Source of the DNA: a virus
IMG/VR virus record: IMGVR_UViG_3300044612_001159
Span: 51,666-115,665 of that record
Reading direction: 5' to 3' (one strand)
Length of the DNA: 64,000 nucleotides
Positions 1 to 5,792 of this stretch are shown here, one piece after another (position 1 is the stretch's first letter; each line of letters begins with the position of its first letter). Below the pieces are notes generated by a model that was not told the origin of the DNA, made no database searches, and saw only the letters and a list, made by a program, of their open reading frames with translations. A program made the position numbers and the translations under genes.

Positions 1-1
1 T

Positions 2-670
2 CAGTGGATTCAAGAAGATCTTGCTGGAGATGACTTTACTGTTGTTGCAATTCCAACAAATGACTTCTGTGGTCCTAGCATTACAAAAGGAAAGTGGTCA
101 AAAGGTATCACTTGTGGTTTAGACTCAAAGAATTACGGAATAGATGTGTATGGTGTTACATTCCCATTCTCAGAAATGATTACATCTAATCCCGCAGATA
201 TTCCACTAGAAGCCCCTTGGCTTGGTAAAGGTCCAGGACTTAACGGAAATGGTCAACCATTTGGAGAAAGACATGAACTTTATCTAGAAGTTTCAAGACA
301 AATTTTGGAAATAATGAATAAGAAAAAAGAACTTGGTATAGTTGAAAAAACAGATTATGAGTCAAGATATTTAAACGAACATAATGGCGGATTCATGATG
401 AATGCTAACTTTGAAAAATATCTAATTGATAAAGATGGATATGTGGTTAAGCATTATCCTGCTACAACATTGAACTGGGATGTTGAGCGCACACTCAAAG
501 AAGATCTAATAGCAAAAGGACAAGATCCAAAAATGGGTCCAGATAGATCTGAATACATTTTCAATGAGGAAAATGCTGTTATCCGTGACCATATCGAAAG
601 ATTGATGGCTGGAGAAAAATCAATCATTAATCCAGCATATGTCGATGCAGACGAACTAGTTGCTGTTTAA
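2..670 (+). CDS. Glutathione peroxidase-like protein, divergent, 5' end outside window
   Basis: The frame is open from base 2, so the N-terminus and the expected peroxidatic cysteine lie upstream of the window. The fold is recognisable from the block GVTFPFSE and from NFEKYLIDKDGYVVKHYP, which match the central and C-terminal blocks of glutathione peroxidases and of the complete paralogue directly downstream. It is not a standard enzyme. The FPCNQFG block is replaced by IPTNDFCG, so the tetrad Gln becomes Asp. The WNFEKF block reads NANFEKY, so the tetrad Trp is lost. An insertion of about 50 residues sits between the FPFSE and NFEKY blocks, and a 50-residue acidic tail follows. It may be a diverged peroxidase with another substrate or a non-catalytic homologue. 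The family call is firm; the activity is unknown. Confidence 0.75.
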   Translation, partial: QWIQEDLAGDDFTVVAIPTNDFCGPSITKGKWSKGITCGLDSKNYGIDVYGVTFPFSEMITSNPADIPLEAPWLGKGPGLNGNGQPFGERHELYLEVSRQILEIMNKKKELGIVEKTDYESRYLNEHNGGFMMNANFEKYLIDKDGYVVKHYPATTLNWDVERTLKEDLIAKGQDPKMGPDRSEYIFNEENAVIRDHIERLMAGEKSIINPAYVDADELVAV

Positions 671-693
671 TAAATTAGTTATTAATAAAAACT

Positions 694-740
694 ATTCTCT
701 CCTATGATATACTTAGTATAGAACATAGGAGAGAATTTTT
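694..740 (+). promoter_or_regulatory. Hairpin carrying an extended -10 promoter and the gpx ribosome binding site
   Basis: A perfect 13-bp inverted repeat pairs 694-706 with 724-736, with a 17-base loop, and is followed by a short T-run before the ATG at 741. The loop side contains TGA-TATACT (705-713), an extended -10 element. The 3' arm contains the Shine-Dalgarno AGGAGA (727-732). For transcripts from upstream the hairpin looks like a terminator and would hide the ribosome site. A transcript starting near 720 lacks the left arm and has the site free. Confidence 0.65.
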
Positions 741-1175
741 ATGAACATATATGATTTATCATTTATAGACAACAATAAAAATGTTGTAGAATTAAAAAAC
801 TTTAAGGATAAAAATATTCTTATTGTAAACACAGCAAGCAAATGTGGATACACCTCACAATATGCAGACTTGCAAAAGGCACAAAGTGATTCGCTAGTCG
901 TTATTGGATTTCCTTGTAATCAGTTTGGCAACCAAGAGCCAGACTCCAATGAAGTTATTAAACAATTTTGTACAACTAACTTCGGAGTAACATTTCCCAT
1001 CTCTGAAAAAATAGAAGTAAATGGTCCAAATGCACACCCAATATATAAATACTGTAAAGATCAGGCTACTGAAGGTAGGGACATTGGCTGGAATTTTGAA
1101 AAATTTTTAGTGTCTACTGATGGGTCTATTAGACATTATCCTAGTTCATATAAAGTATCCGATATTGCAGTATAG
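741..1175 (+). CDS. Thioredoxin-type glutathione peroxidase
   Basis: This 144-residue enzyme of the glutathione peroxidase family would reduce H2O2 or organic hydroperoxides in the cytoplasm. The catalytic tetrad is complete: Cys35 in NTASKCGYT, Gln61 in FPCNQFG, and Trp117-Asn118 in GWNFEKF. A further cysteine, Cys77 in KQFCTTNF, occupies the place of the resolving cysteine of thioredoxin-dependent members, so thioredoxin rather than glutathione is the likely reductant; a thioredoxin-like gene lies 1.4 kb away. Codon 35 is TGT, so this is a cysteine and not a selenocysteine enzyme. It is slightly shorter than usual (about 155-180). The start follows AGGAGA by 8 bases. It lies between a divergent paralogue and ahpC. 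Confidence 0.93.
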   Translation: MNIYDLSFIDNNKNVVELKNFKDKNILIVNTASKCGYTSQYADLQKAQSDSLVVIGFPCNQFGNQEPDSNEVIKQFCTTNFGVTFPISEKIEVNGPNAHPIYKYCKDQATEGRDIGWNFEKFLVSTDGSIRHYPSSYKVSDIAV

Positions 1176-1193
1176 CCCCTATAATGCTATAAT
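1165..1193 (+). promoter_or_regulatory. Sigma70-type promoter of ahpCD
   Basis: TTGCAG at 1165-1170 is separated by 17 bases from TATAAT at 1188-1193; a second TATAAT lies at 1180-1185. The -35 overlaps the last codons of gpx. Initiation is expected near 1200, exactly where the leader hairpin begins, so ahpC would be transcribed separately from gpx with a leader of about 98 bases. Confidence 0.7.
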
Positions 1194-1201
1194 AGTAGTA
1201 A

Positions 1202-1262
1202 GGGTGTAGTTAGCCTATATTTGTCGGGAAACACTTATAGCCTATGTTGCAACACTACACCC
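1202..1262 (+). promoter_or_regulatory. Structured 5' leader of ahpC mRNA
   Basis: A perfect 9-bp stem, GGGTGTAGT (1202-1210) with ACTACACCC (1254-1262), closes a 43-base loop. The loop holds two copies of TAGCCTAT (1211 and about 1239) and the self-complementary GTTGCAAC. The stem is followed by CCTATTTTT, which resembles a terminator tail. Because the promoter places the start of transcription at the foot of the stem, this is the first structure in the mRNA. It could be an attenuator, a ligand-sensing element or a 5' stabiliser. I do not recognise a known riboswitch class. Confidence 0.5.
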
Positions 1263-1297
1263 CCTATTTTTGATCAAACATAAAAGAAAGAGATATA

Positions 1298-1870
1298 ATG
1301 AAAACAATTGGATATAAATTAAATCCGTTTCGCATTGTTGGTGTAAAGCCAGGAAGACTAGATGGTGCTGATGATGTTTTTGAAACATTAAACGAGAAAT
1401 GGTTTCCAGGAAAATGGAAAGTTCTTGTGTATTACCCTAAAGATTTTACCTTTGTGTGTCCCACAGAAATTGTTGCTTATGACAAACTTGTAAATGATTT
1501 TAATGATCGTGATGCAGTATTACTGACAGGATCAACAGATAATGAATTCTGTAAGGTTGCGTGGCGCAATGCCCATGAAGATCTGAAGAAAACCAACTCG
1601 TGGTCTTTTGCTGACCAGGTTCGCAATTGGCAATATAATGGAGATGATGAAGGGTACACTGGTTTAGCAGAACAACTTGGAGTTCTCAATGAAGACGGAG
1701 TTGCCCTTCGTGCAACCTTTATTATTGATCCAGACAATATTATTCAGCATGTTACAGTCAACAATCTAAATGTTGGTCGTAGTCCTGAAGAAACATTGCG
1801 TATTCTTGATGCTCTTCAAACAGGAGAACTCTGTGCTTGCAATAGAAGTCTCGGTGGAGAAACCTTGTGA
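1298..1870 (+). CDS. ahpC: Alkyl hydroperoxide reductase subunit C (2-Cys peroxiredoxin)
   Basis: This 190-residue peroxiredoxin reduces peroxides and peroxynitrite through Cys54 in FTFVCPTE. Pro47, Thr51 and Arg139 complete the active site. The C-terminal GELCACN carries Cys179 and Cys181. The double cysteine CAC is the arrangement of actinobacterial (Mycobacterium tuberculosis-type) AhpC, which is reduced by AhpD rather than AhpF. The length is typical. Its GTGA overlap with the next gene, an ahpD homologue, makes a classical ahpCD pair. The Shine-Dalgarno is weak (AGAGA). It has its own promoter and a structured leader. Confidence 0.96.
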   Translation: MKTIGYKLNPFRIVGVKPGRLDGADDVFETLNEKWFPGKWKVLVYYPKDFTFVCPTEIVAYDKLVNDFNDRDAVLLTGSTDNEFCKVAWRNAHEDLKKTNSWSFADQVRNWQYNGDDEGYTGLAEQLGVLNEDGVALRATFIIDPDNIIQHVTVNNLNVGRSPEETLRILDALQTGELCACNRSLGGETL

Positions 1871-2379
1871 GTTGGGTAGACGAAGTAAAGGAAATTGTTC
1901 CTGAGTATGCTAAAGATATTAAATTAAATCTTGATGCTGTAATCAACAGAAGTGCTTTTGATTACGATTATTCTTCATCTCTCGCACTTGCAGCAGCCCT
2001 TGCAACAGGTAATCAGGACATTGTCGCTATGGTTTCTGCTGGTGTTACAGATGAGGTAGAAAAAAATGCAGCCTTTACTGCAGCAGCATTGATGGCACAG
2101 AATAATGTTTGGTATCCATATACAGAGATGGCAGATGATCCTAATTTAACTGGATTGCCTGCACAACTTAGAATGAATGCCATAGCGTCTCACGGTGGTA
2201 CAACAAAAGATAAGTTTGAAGCATATGCATTAATAGCATCAATTATTGGTAAGTGTCATTTTTGTGTTAAGGCTCACTACGAGACCTTAAAGAAAGAAGG
2301 ATACACAACTGAACAACTTCGTGATATTGGGAGAATTGCTGCAACGATTAATGCTATTGCTAAAGTCGTAGTAGCGTAA
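1867..2379 (+). CDS. ahpD: Alkyl hydroperoxide reductase AhpD
   Basis: This 170-residue protein of the carboxymuconolactone decarboxylase fold is expected to reduce oxidised AhpC. The active-site motif is KCHFCVKAH with Cys130, Cys133 and His137, and Glu118 lies 12 residues before the first cysteine. These four residues match the M. tuberculosis AhpD proton-relay set (Glu118, Cys130, Cys133, His137) even in numbering. The start is GTG at 1867, overlapping the ahpC stop by four bases, which implies coupled translation and a fixed ratio. In mycobacteria AhpD is recharged by lipoamide and dihydrolipoamide succinyltransferase; here the host, or the nearby phage thioredoxin-like protein, could do this (inference). 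Confidence 0.95.
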   Translation: MSWVDEVKEIVPEYAKDIKLNLDAVINRSAFDYDYSSSLALAAALATGNQDIVAMVSAGVTDEVEKNAAFTAAALMAQNNVWYPYTEMADDPNLTGLPAQLRMNAIASHGGTTKDKFEAYALIASIIGKCHFCVKAHYETLKKEGYTTEQLRDIGRIAATINAIAKVVVA

Positions 2380-2385
2380 TGGATT

Positions 2386-2457
2386 GCCTCCTTAACTCAG
2401 GGGTAGAGTACCCGCCTTGTAAGCGGGTTGTCGTAGGTTCAAATCCTACAGGAGGCT
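2386..2457 (+). tRNA. tRNA-Thr (anticodon TGT)
   Basis: The 72-base cloverleaf has a 7-bp acceptor stem (GCCTCCT, 2386-2392, with AGGAGGC, 2450-2456). The anticodon stem is CCCGC/GCGGG, and its loop CTTGTAA places the anticodon TGT at 2418-2420. The T arm is GTAGG/CCTAC around TTCAAAT. No 3' CCA is encoded. It reads ACA, a codon favoured in this AT-rich genome. It lies 7 bases after ahpD on the same strand, so it is probably processed from the same transcript. Confidence 0.96.
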
Positions 2458-2460
2458 CAA

Positions 2461-2619
2461 ATGAATTTAGAAAATGAAATAAAAGACATATTATTTGAAA
2501 TTGGCAAGGAAATAAAAGTTCACAAACTAATAGATGGTAATCTTATTATTGAAATAGATTATGATAAATACACAATTCAAATTATGGAACTAATAAAAGA
2601 TTATTTAACCAAACATTGA
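2461..2619 (+). CDS. Small hypothetical protein (52 aa) behind tRNA-Thr
   Basis: The ORF starts at ATG 2461 and ends with TGA at 2617-2619. It encodes an acidic, Ile/Leu/Lys-rich peptide with no recognised domain. Its ribosome binding site would be the AGGAGG at 2450-2455, which is also the 3' half of the tRNA acceptor stem, 5 bases from the start. Tail-to-tail it overlaps the thioredoxin-like gene by 15 bases. The open frame and the ideal site spacing support it, but no homology is recognised. Confidence 0.5.
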   Translation: MNLENEIKDILFEIGKEIKVHKLIDGNLIIEIDYDKYTIQIMELIKDYLTKH

Positions 2620-2856
2620 TTTTAATTTAAATTCAGATACAACACCAGAAACACGATCATAGATTTTGCCGTCAATTTTTGATATTAAAGTTGGAACTGA
2701 CTGGACATTATATTGCTCGGCCTTATAAAATTCTGTATCAACATCAACCTTATCGTAATGAATATCTGTATTATTTTTTAAAAACTCATCTATAACTGGT
2801 GCCATTCTTTTGCATGGATTACACCATTCTGCTGTAAAATGTATTAGTTCTTTCAT
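2605..2856 (-). CDS. Thioredoxin-like protein
   Basis: This 83-residue minimal thioredoxin has the active site WCNPC (Cys12, Cys15) near the N-terminus and the cis-proline motif SVPTL. It lacks the first beta-strand and helix of host thioredoxins, as many phage thioredoxins and glutaredoxins do. Candidate partners in this window are the glutathione peroxidase, AhpC/AhpD and the B12-dependent ribonucleotide reductase, all of which need a dithiol reductant. Its ATG overlaps the stop of the upstream small gene as TAATG. Confidence 0.9.
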   Translation of the reverse strand: MKELIHFTAEWCNPCKRMAPVIDEFLKNNTDIHYDKVDVDTEFYKAEQYNVQSVPTLISKIDGKIYDRVSGVVSEFKLKSMFG

Positions 2857-2996
2857 TACTTATCTTTCTTGTTATACTCGCCGTACTTACCAAGAACTGC
2901 TTTAACTGTCCCGTCTTTTCTCAAACGCACTATCATGCCATCTTTAATCTGTATTGGATTAAAGGGGTGCTTTGTTTTATATTTACCAGATGACAT
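2856..2996 (-). CDS. Small basic hypothetical protein (46 aa)
   Basis: The start is ATG at 2996 and the stop TAA at 2856-2858. The product is short and basic, with GMIVRLRKDG resembling a small beta-barrel strand pair. No family is recognised. Both ends form TAATG overlaps, with the zinc-motif gene upstream and the thioredoxin-like gene downstream. This is strong evidence that it is a real cistron in a coupled series. Confidence 0.7.
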   Translation of the reverse strand: MSSGKYKTKHPFNPIQIKDGMIVRLRKDGTVKAVLGKYGEYNKKDK

Positions 2997-3658
2997 TATT
3001 TTCTCTTTCTATCAAAAGCAGATCCTTCCCAAATTGTTTTCTCAACTGGAATACAATTAGGAACCATTTTGCCATTTTGTTCTTTCATACCACGCTGAAC
3101 ATATCCATCCCAACATGGTGCTTGTTTGTTTACACTAGCACAGCAATCTGATTTCATTTCTCCAGATTGACATTGAGGACATTGCTCACATGTTACATTT
3201 AATTCTTTACACATTGGACATCCACATCCTTCATATGCTTTGTCCATTCCCACATTTGACTCTAATGAAGGCATAGCCATTACTTCTGATGCTTTTGCTC
3301 CAACAAAATATTCAGTCTCTTCAAGACCGCCCTCTTCCATTTCAAATAATTGTATTAGTATGGCAGGATCTTCTGCACTTGCTTCTAGAGCATACTCTGA
3401 TCCTGGGGTTCCAAGCATACCTTCTGTCATTACATGAACAACACGACCAACATACATTTCTTCTTCATGTGGGGCCATTACCATGTCGCCCTCTTTGACC
3501 ATAGCCTTGCCTATATTGCCCTCAGAACGGTTTATAGCGTAGATCTGTGCTGCAGCCTCAGAACGAGTCTTATGGCACCCCATAACCTCTCCTGTGTCCT
3601 TTAAAGCAGGGTATCCAGAACAACCATTAGACCCCTTAGAACCTATACGATACGGCAT
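2996..3658 (-). CDS. Cysteine-rich phage protein with zinc-ribbon-like pairs (220 aa)
   Basis: The N-terminal third has GCSGYPALKDTGEVMGCH. The middle holds an acidic beta-rich segment. The C-terminal third has three cysteine pairs (CGCPMC, CEQCPQC and DCC) and then PCWDGYVQRGMK and GKMVPNCIP, a motif I associate with uncharacterised actinophage proteins. The cysteines suggest zinc binding; the function is unknown. There is no Shine-Dalgarno. The -10 element TGC-TATAAT ends 6 bases before the ATG, so the mRNA is probably leaderless. Confidence 0.75.
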   Translation of the reverse strand: MPYRIGSKGSNGCSGYPALKDTGEVMGCHKTRSEAAAQIYAINRSEGNIGKAMVKEGDMVMAPHEEEMYVGRVVHVMTEGMLGTPGSEYALEASAEDPAILIQLFEMEEGGLEETEYFVGAKASEVMAMPSLESNVGMDKAYEGCGCPMCKELNVTCEQCPQCQSGEMKSDCCASVNKQAPCWDGYVQRGMKEQNGKMVPNCIPVEKTIWEGSAFDRKRK

Positions 3659-3664
3659 AAAACT

Positions 3665-3673
3665 ATTATAGCA
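3665..3673 (-). promoter_or_regulatory. Extended -10 promoter giving a leaderless mRNA
   Basis: On the minus strand TGC-TATAAT occupies 3673-3665 and the ATG begins at 3658, a gap of 6 bases. Initiation 6-7 bases after the -10 would fall on the A of the ATG. Confidence 0.65.
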
Positions 3674-3724
3674 TAGAGTATGAGCAGTTTATACACATGC
3701 TCAGGTGTTTGATAGTATTATTAC

Positions 3725-4144
3725 TTACTTGATTTTGATTGTTTTTGGTTTCTTTTCTTCGGGGATGTTTCTCTCCACAAAGACGCTAAGAATACCGTCT
3801 GCCATTTCAGCACGATCTACCTCCATATACTCTCCAAGAGCAAAGGTGCGTGTGAACTTTCTGGTTGCGATACCCTTATGCAGGACATTACTTGCGTCCT
3901 CTTCGGCTTTCTCACCCTTTACAATAAGACTTCCATTATCCACAGAAACCTCTACCTCATCTTTGCTGAAGCCAGCAATAGCCAGAGATAGTTTGTAAGT
4001 ATCTTCATCAATCTTCACCACATCATATGGTGGATACGATTGACGAGTTGCCTCACGATGGATATTATAGAAGCGGTCCAACTCTCTGTTGAAACCAATA
4101 AAAAATGGATCCTTAAAAAGATCCAATGACCATGAACTTACCAT
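3725..4144 (-). CDS. Hsp20/alpha-crystallin small heat shock protein
   Basis: This 139-residue small chaperone would bind unfolding proteins. The alpha-crystallin domain runs from PPYDVVKID to about residue 130. It includes IAGFSKDEVEVSVDNGSLIVKGEK and the closing ADGILSVFVER, with the C-terminal anchor motif TIKIK. The start is ATG 4144, preceded by AAGGAGG with good spacing. A longer frame to 4198 is unlikely because it begins at the predicted transcription start and lacks a ribosome site. It has its own near-perfect consensus promoter. Confidence 0.93.
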   Translation of the reverse strand: MVSSWSLDLFKDPFFIGFNRELDRFYNIHREATRQSYPPYDVVKIDEDTYKLSLAIAGFSKDEVEVSVDNGSLIVKGEKAEEDASNVLHKGIATRKFTRTFALGEYMEVDRAEMADGILSVFVERNIPEEKKPKTIKIK

Positions 4145-4202
4145 TATTTCCTCCTTGTTAAGCGAGTTCAATTTGTACCCCCCTTTGGGCAGGCACAACT
4201 AA

Positions 4203-4231
4203 ATTATAGCATAATAAAACAGGGATGTCAA
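4203..4231 (-). promoter_or_regulatory. Consensus promoter of hsp20
   Basis: TTGACA (minus strand, 4231-4226), a 17-base spacer and TATAAT (4208-4203) match the sigma70/SigA consensus exactly. Initiation is expected near 4196, giving a leader of about 50 bases with AAGGAGG. The -35 lies within the terminator hairpin of the preceding unit. Confidence 0.85.
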
Positions 4232-4245
4232 GTACCCATCCCTGT
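4211..4245 (-). terminator. Intrinsic terminator of the 61/99-aa membrane gene unit, overlapping the hsp20 promoter
   Basis: A perfect 9-bp stem (4245-4237 with 4227-4219), a 9-base loop and the tail TTTATTAT read on the minus strand. It follows the stop of the 99-residue gene by 18 bases. Confidence 0.8.
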
Positions 4246-4262
4246 CCTATAAACAAATACTA

Positions 4263-4562
4263 TTAAAGCATTTGCTGTGGCTTTCCGCCACCGCCAGACT
4301 TCTTCTTTGCTGGAGCCTTCTTTGCAGGCTTCTTTACAACCTTTGCAGACTTAACTGCAGCGTCTACATCTTCTACAGATGGTAGGCGACCAAACGCTGT
4401 GTCGTTTGGATTTGCTGCTCTCAATACTACTGGCACAATTGCACCAAGCAATGAGTATGCTAGTGTCTGTGGATCAGTTACTCCAGAAGCATACATTGCT
4501 GTTGCTGCTCCAAGAACTGATCGACCATAAGACGCTAGTGCTGCCTTAATTTGTTCATTCAT
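4263..4562 (-). CDS. Small membrane protein with Lys-rich, Gly-tailed C-terminus (holin-like?)
   Basis: The 99-residue product has two moderately hydrophobic helices (about residues 15-27 and 33-51) followed by a Lys/Ala-rich stretch and the end GGGGKPQQML. The CHAP endolysin of this phage ends very similarly (GGGGGKAQVAL). The shape, one or two membrane segments with a basic tail, fits a holin or a lysis accessory protein, but no family is recognised. AGGAG precedes the ATG. It closes a unit whose terminator lies just downstream. Confidence 0.65.
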   Translation of the reverse strand: MNEQIKAALASYGRSVLGAATAMYASGVTDPQTLAYSLLGAIVPVVLRAANPNDTAFGRLPSVEDVDAAVKSAKVVKKPAKKAPAKKKSGGGGKPQQML

Positions 4563-4572
4563 TTTTTTCCTC

Positions 4573-4758
4573 CTAGGATATGAACTTCGATATGGCTACC
4601 CAAACTGGTTGAGCAAGCCATAATCCAATTATACCAGCAACGCCAGCGAATACTGGAGGGGCTGGAATTGGAATCTTAACTGGGGATATTGCGCTTATTG
4701 ATAGGATTATTAAGCCTAAAGTAAGGCCTACTGATAGTGATAACAAGATTTCTTTCAT
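4573..4758 (-). CDS. XapX-like small membrane protein (61 aa)
   Basis: The two hydrophobic helices are joined by PIPAPPVFAGVAGIIGLWL, the signature of the XapX/DUF1427 family of very small bacterial inner-membrane proteins. The family is associated with xanthosine transport in some bacteria, but its biochemical role is not established. The ATG directly abuts the stop of the upstream gene (TAAATG). A role in lysis or in changing the host membrane is possible but is inference. Confidence 0.75.
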   Translation of the reverse strand: MKEILLSLSVGLTLGLIILSISAISPVKIPIPAPPVFAGVAGIIGLWLAQPVWVAISKFIS

Positions 4759-4920
4759 TTATTCCCTCACATTTTGTAGTTGTGTATAATGGTTTAAACA
4801 AACATCTAGCACCCTTGTTTCTGTGCCAAACAGTTTTTCTCCGTCTTCTTTACAATTAAGAACATTACAGTGTCCAACTGGATCCAAAAATATTTGATCA
4901 TAGGTTTTAAATTCTATCAT
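4759..4920 (-). CDS. Small Cys/His protein (53 aa)
   Basis: The ORF starts at ATG 4920, which overlaps the stop of the monooxygenase gene as ATGA, and ends with TAA at 4759 next to the XapX-like gene. The product contains HCNVLNC and DVCLNHY, so a Cys-x4-Cys pair with a later Cys-x2-His could form a small zinc site. The function is unknown. The overlaps on both sides support expression. Confidence 0.7.
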   Translation of the reverse strand: MIEFKTYDQIFLDPVGHCNVLNCKEDGEKLFGTETRVLDVCLNHYTQLQNVRE

Positions 4921-5792
4921 TTTTGTGACTCGACATACTGATTAATAAAAGATATAATAATTTCTGATTCAGATCTTGGAACAGCATTAATTAAAAGATG
5001 ATGTATATTGTCTTCTTCAAGAGTCTGGACAAATTCATGAAAACTATCATATGTGAAATATTCCACATCGCTTACTACCGCTGGTATCTCTCCCTTTTTC
5101 CAGACTGGCCTCATTGCATGTTTTGCCAGTGGCTCTAACTCTTCTTTTGTTTTTCTAATAATTGGTGTCATTGCCAGCATAACTTCTGTATTTTTAATAT
5201 CAAGATTAATCATCATTGATGGATCTTTTAAAACATCTGACCAAAATCCACGTTTATAAATATGGTAAGGCAAAATTATTTTATTTTTGTATTTTTTAAC
5301 AGTATCAAAAACATAACTGTTTGTAGTTGATATATAAACATCTAAAGTGTTCTCTAATTGCTTTCCTTCTGCAGTTTGAGTAGCCATTATGCCATTATTT
5401 ATTTCATCAAGTTTTTTAATAAATTCAATTGTGTATTTTGATCTTTCTAAAGATTCTGATAAATCATTTACCTCCCCCAAAATACCACCAATATTTTTTT
5501 CATGATCTTTGATATATCCAGGAACAACATTTATTTGAAGCCTATTTGGAGCAATCTCATTTATTGATTGAGTTATTGTATATAGATATTGTGGAGATAT
5601 CGTGTATGGCCTAATTGCAACAAGATATTTAATCTTACCGTCTGTTTTGATTTCTCTTGCAACTCTTGTAAACATGTCTCCTTCTGTAGGATCATATGTA
5701 TACATTACCCCAGAAAAATTATTTTTTTCAAGAATAGGTGCTGTCTCCATGCTGTTTTCATGAAACACACCGCCAAAATAATAAAAATTCAT
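4917..5792 (-). CDS. Luciferase-like monooxygenase family protein (SsuD-type)
   Basis: The 291-residue protein resembles flavin-dependent luciferase-like monooxygenases, which use FMNH2 or F420H2. The block KIKYLVAIRPYTISP followed by NRLQINVVPGYI corresponds to the SsuD signature in alkanesulfonate monooxygenases (the LVAxRPG-like and RLLINVVTG-like strands). It is shorter than SsuD (about 380), mainly after the central barrel, so substrate and cofactor cannot be assigned. No flavin reductase is seen nearby. Its start overlaps the upstream stop as TAATG. Confidence 0.72.
   Translation of the reverse strand: MNFYYFGGVFHENSMETAPILEKNNFSGVMYTYDPTEGDMFTRVAREIKTDGKIKYLVAIRPYTISPQYLYTITQSINEIAPNRLQINVVPGYIKDHEKNIGGILGEVNDLSESLERSKYTIEFIKKLDEINNGIMATQTAEGKQLENTLDVYISTTNSYVFDTVKKYKNKIILPYHIYKRGFWSDVLKDPSMMINLDIKNTEVMLAMTPIIRKTKEELEPLAKHAMRPVWKKGEIPAVVSDVEYFTYDSFHEFVQTLEEDNIHHLLINAVPRSESEIIISFINQYVESQK

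Noticed and set aside
741-1175. Possible selenocysteine-containing glutathione peroxidase
   Set aside because: The active-site codon is TGT (Cys35), and no in-frame TGA is present, so no selenocysteine insertion is needed.
3681-3703. Hairpin TGAGCA/TGCTCA as a terminator after hsp20
   Set aside because: Only a 6-bp stem with an 11-base loop and no T-run on either strand.
4145-4198. Longer Hsp20 with an 18-residue N-terminal extension
   Set aside because: The extension begins at the predicted transcription start and lacks a ribosome site; the ATG at 4144 has AAGGAGG.
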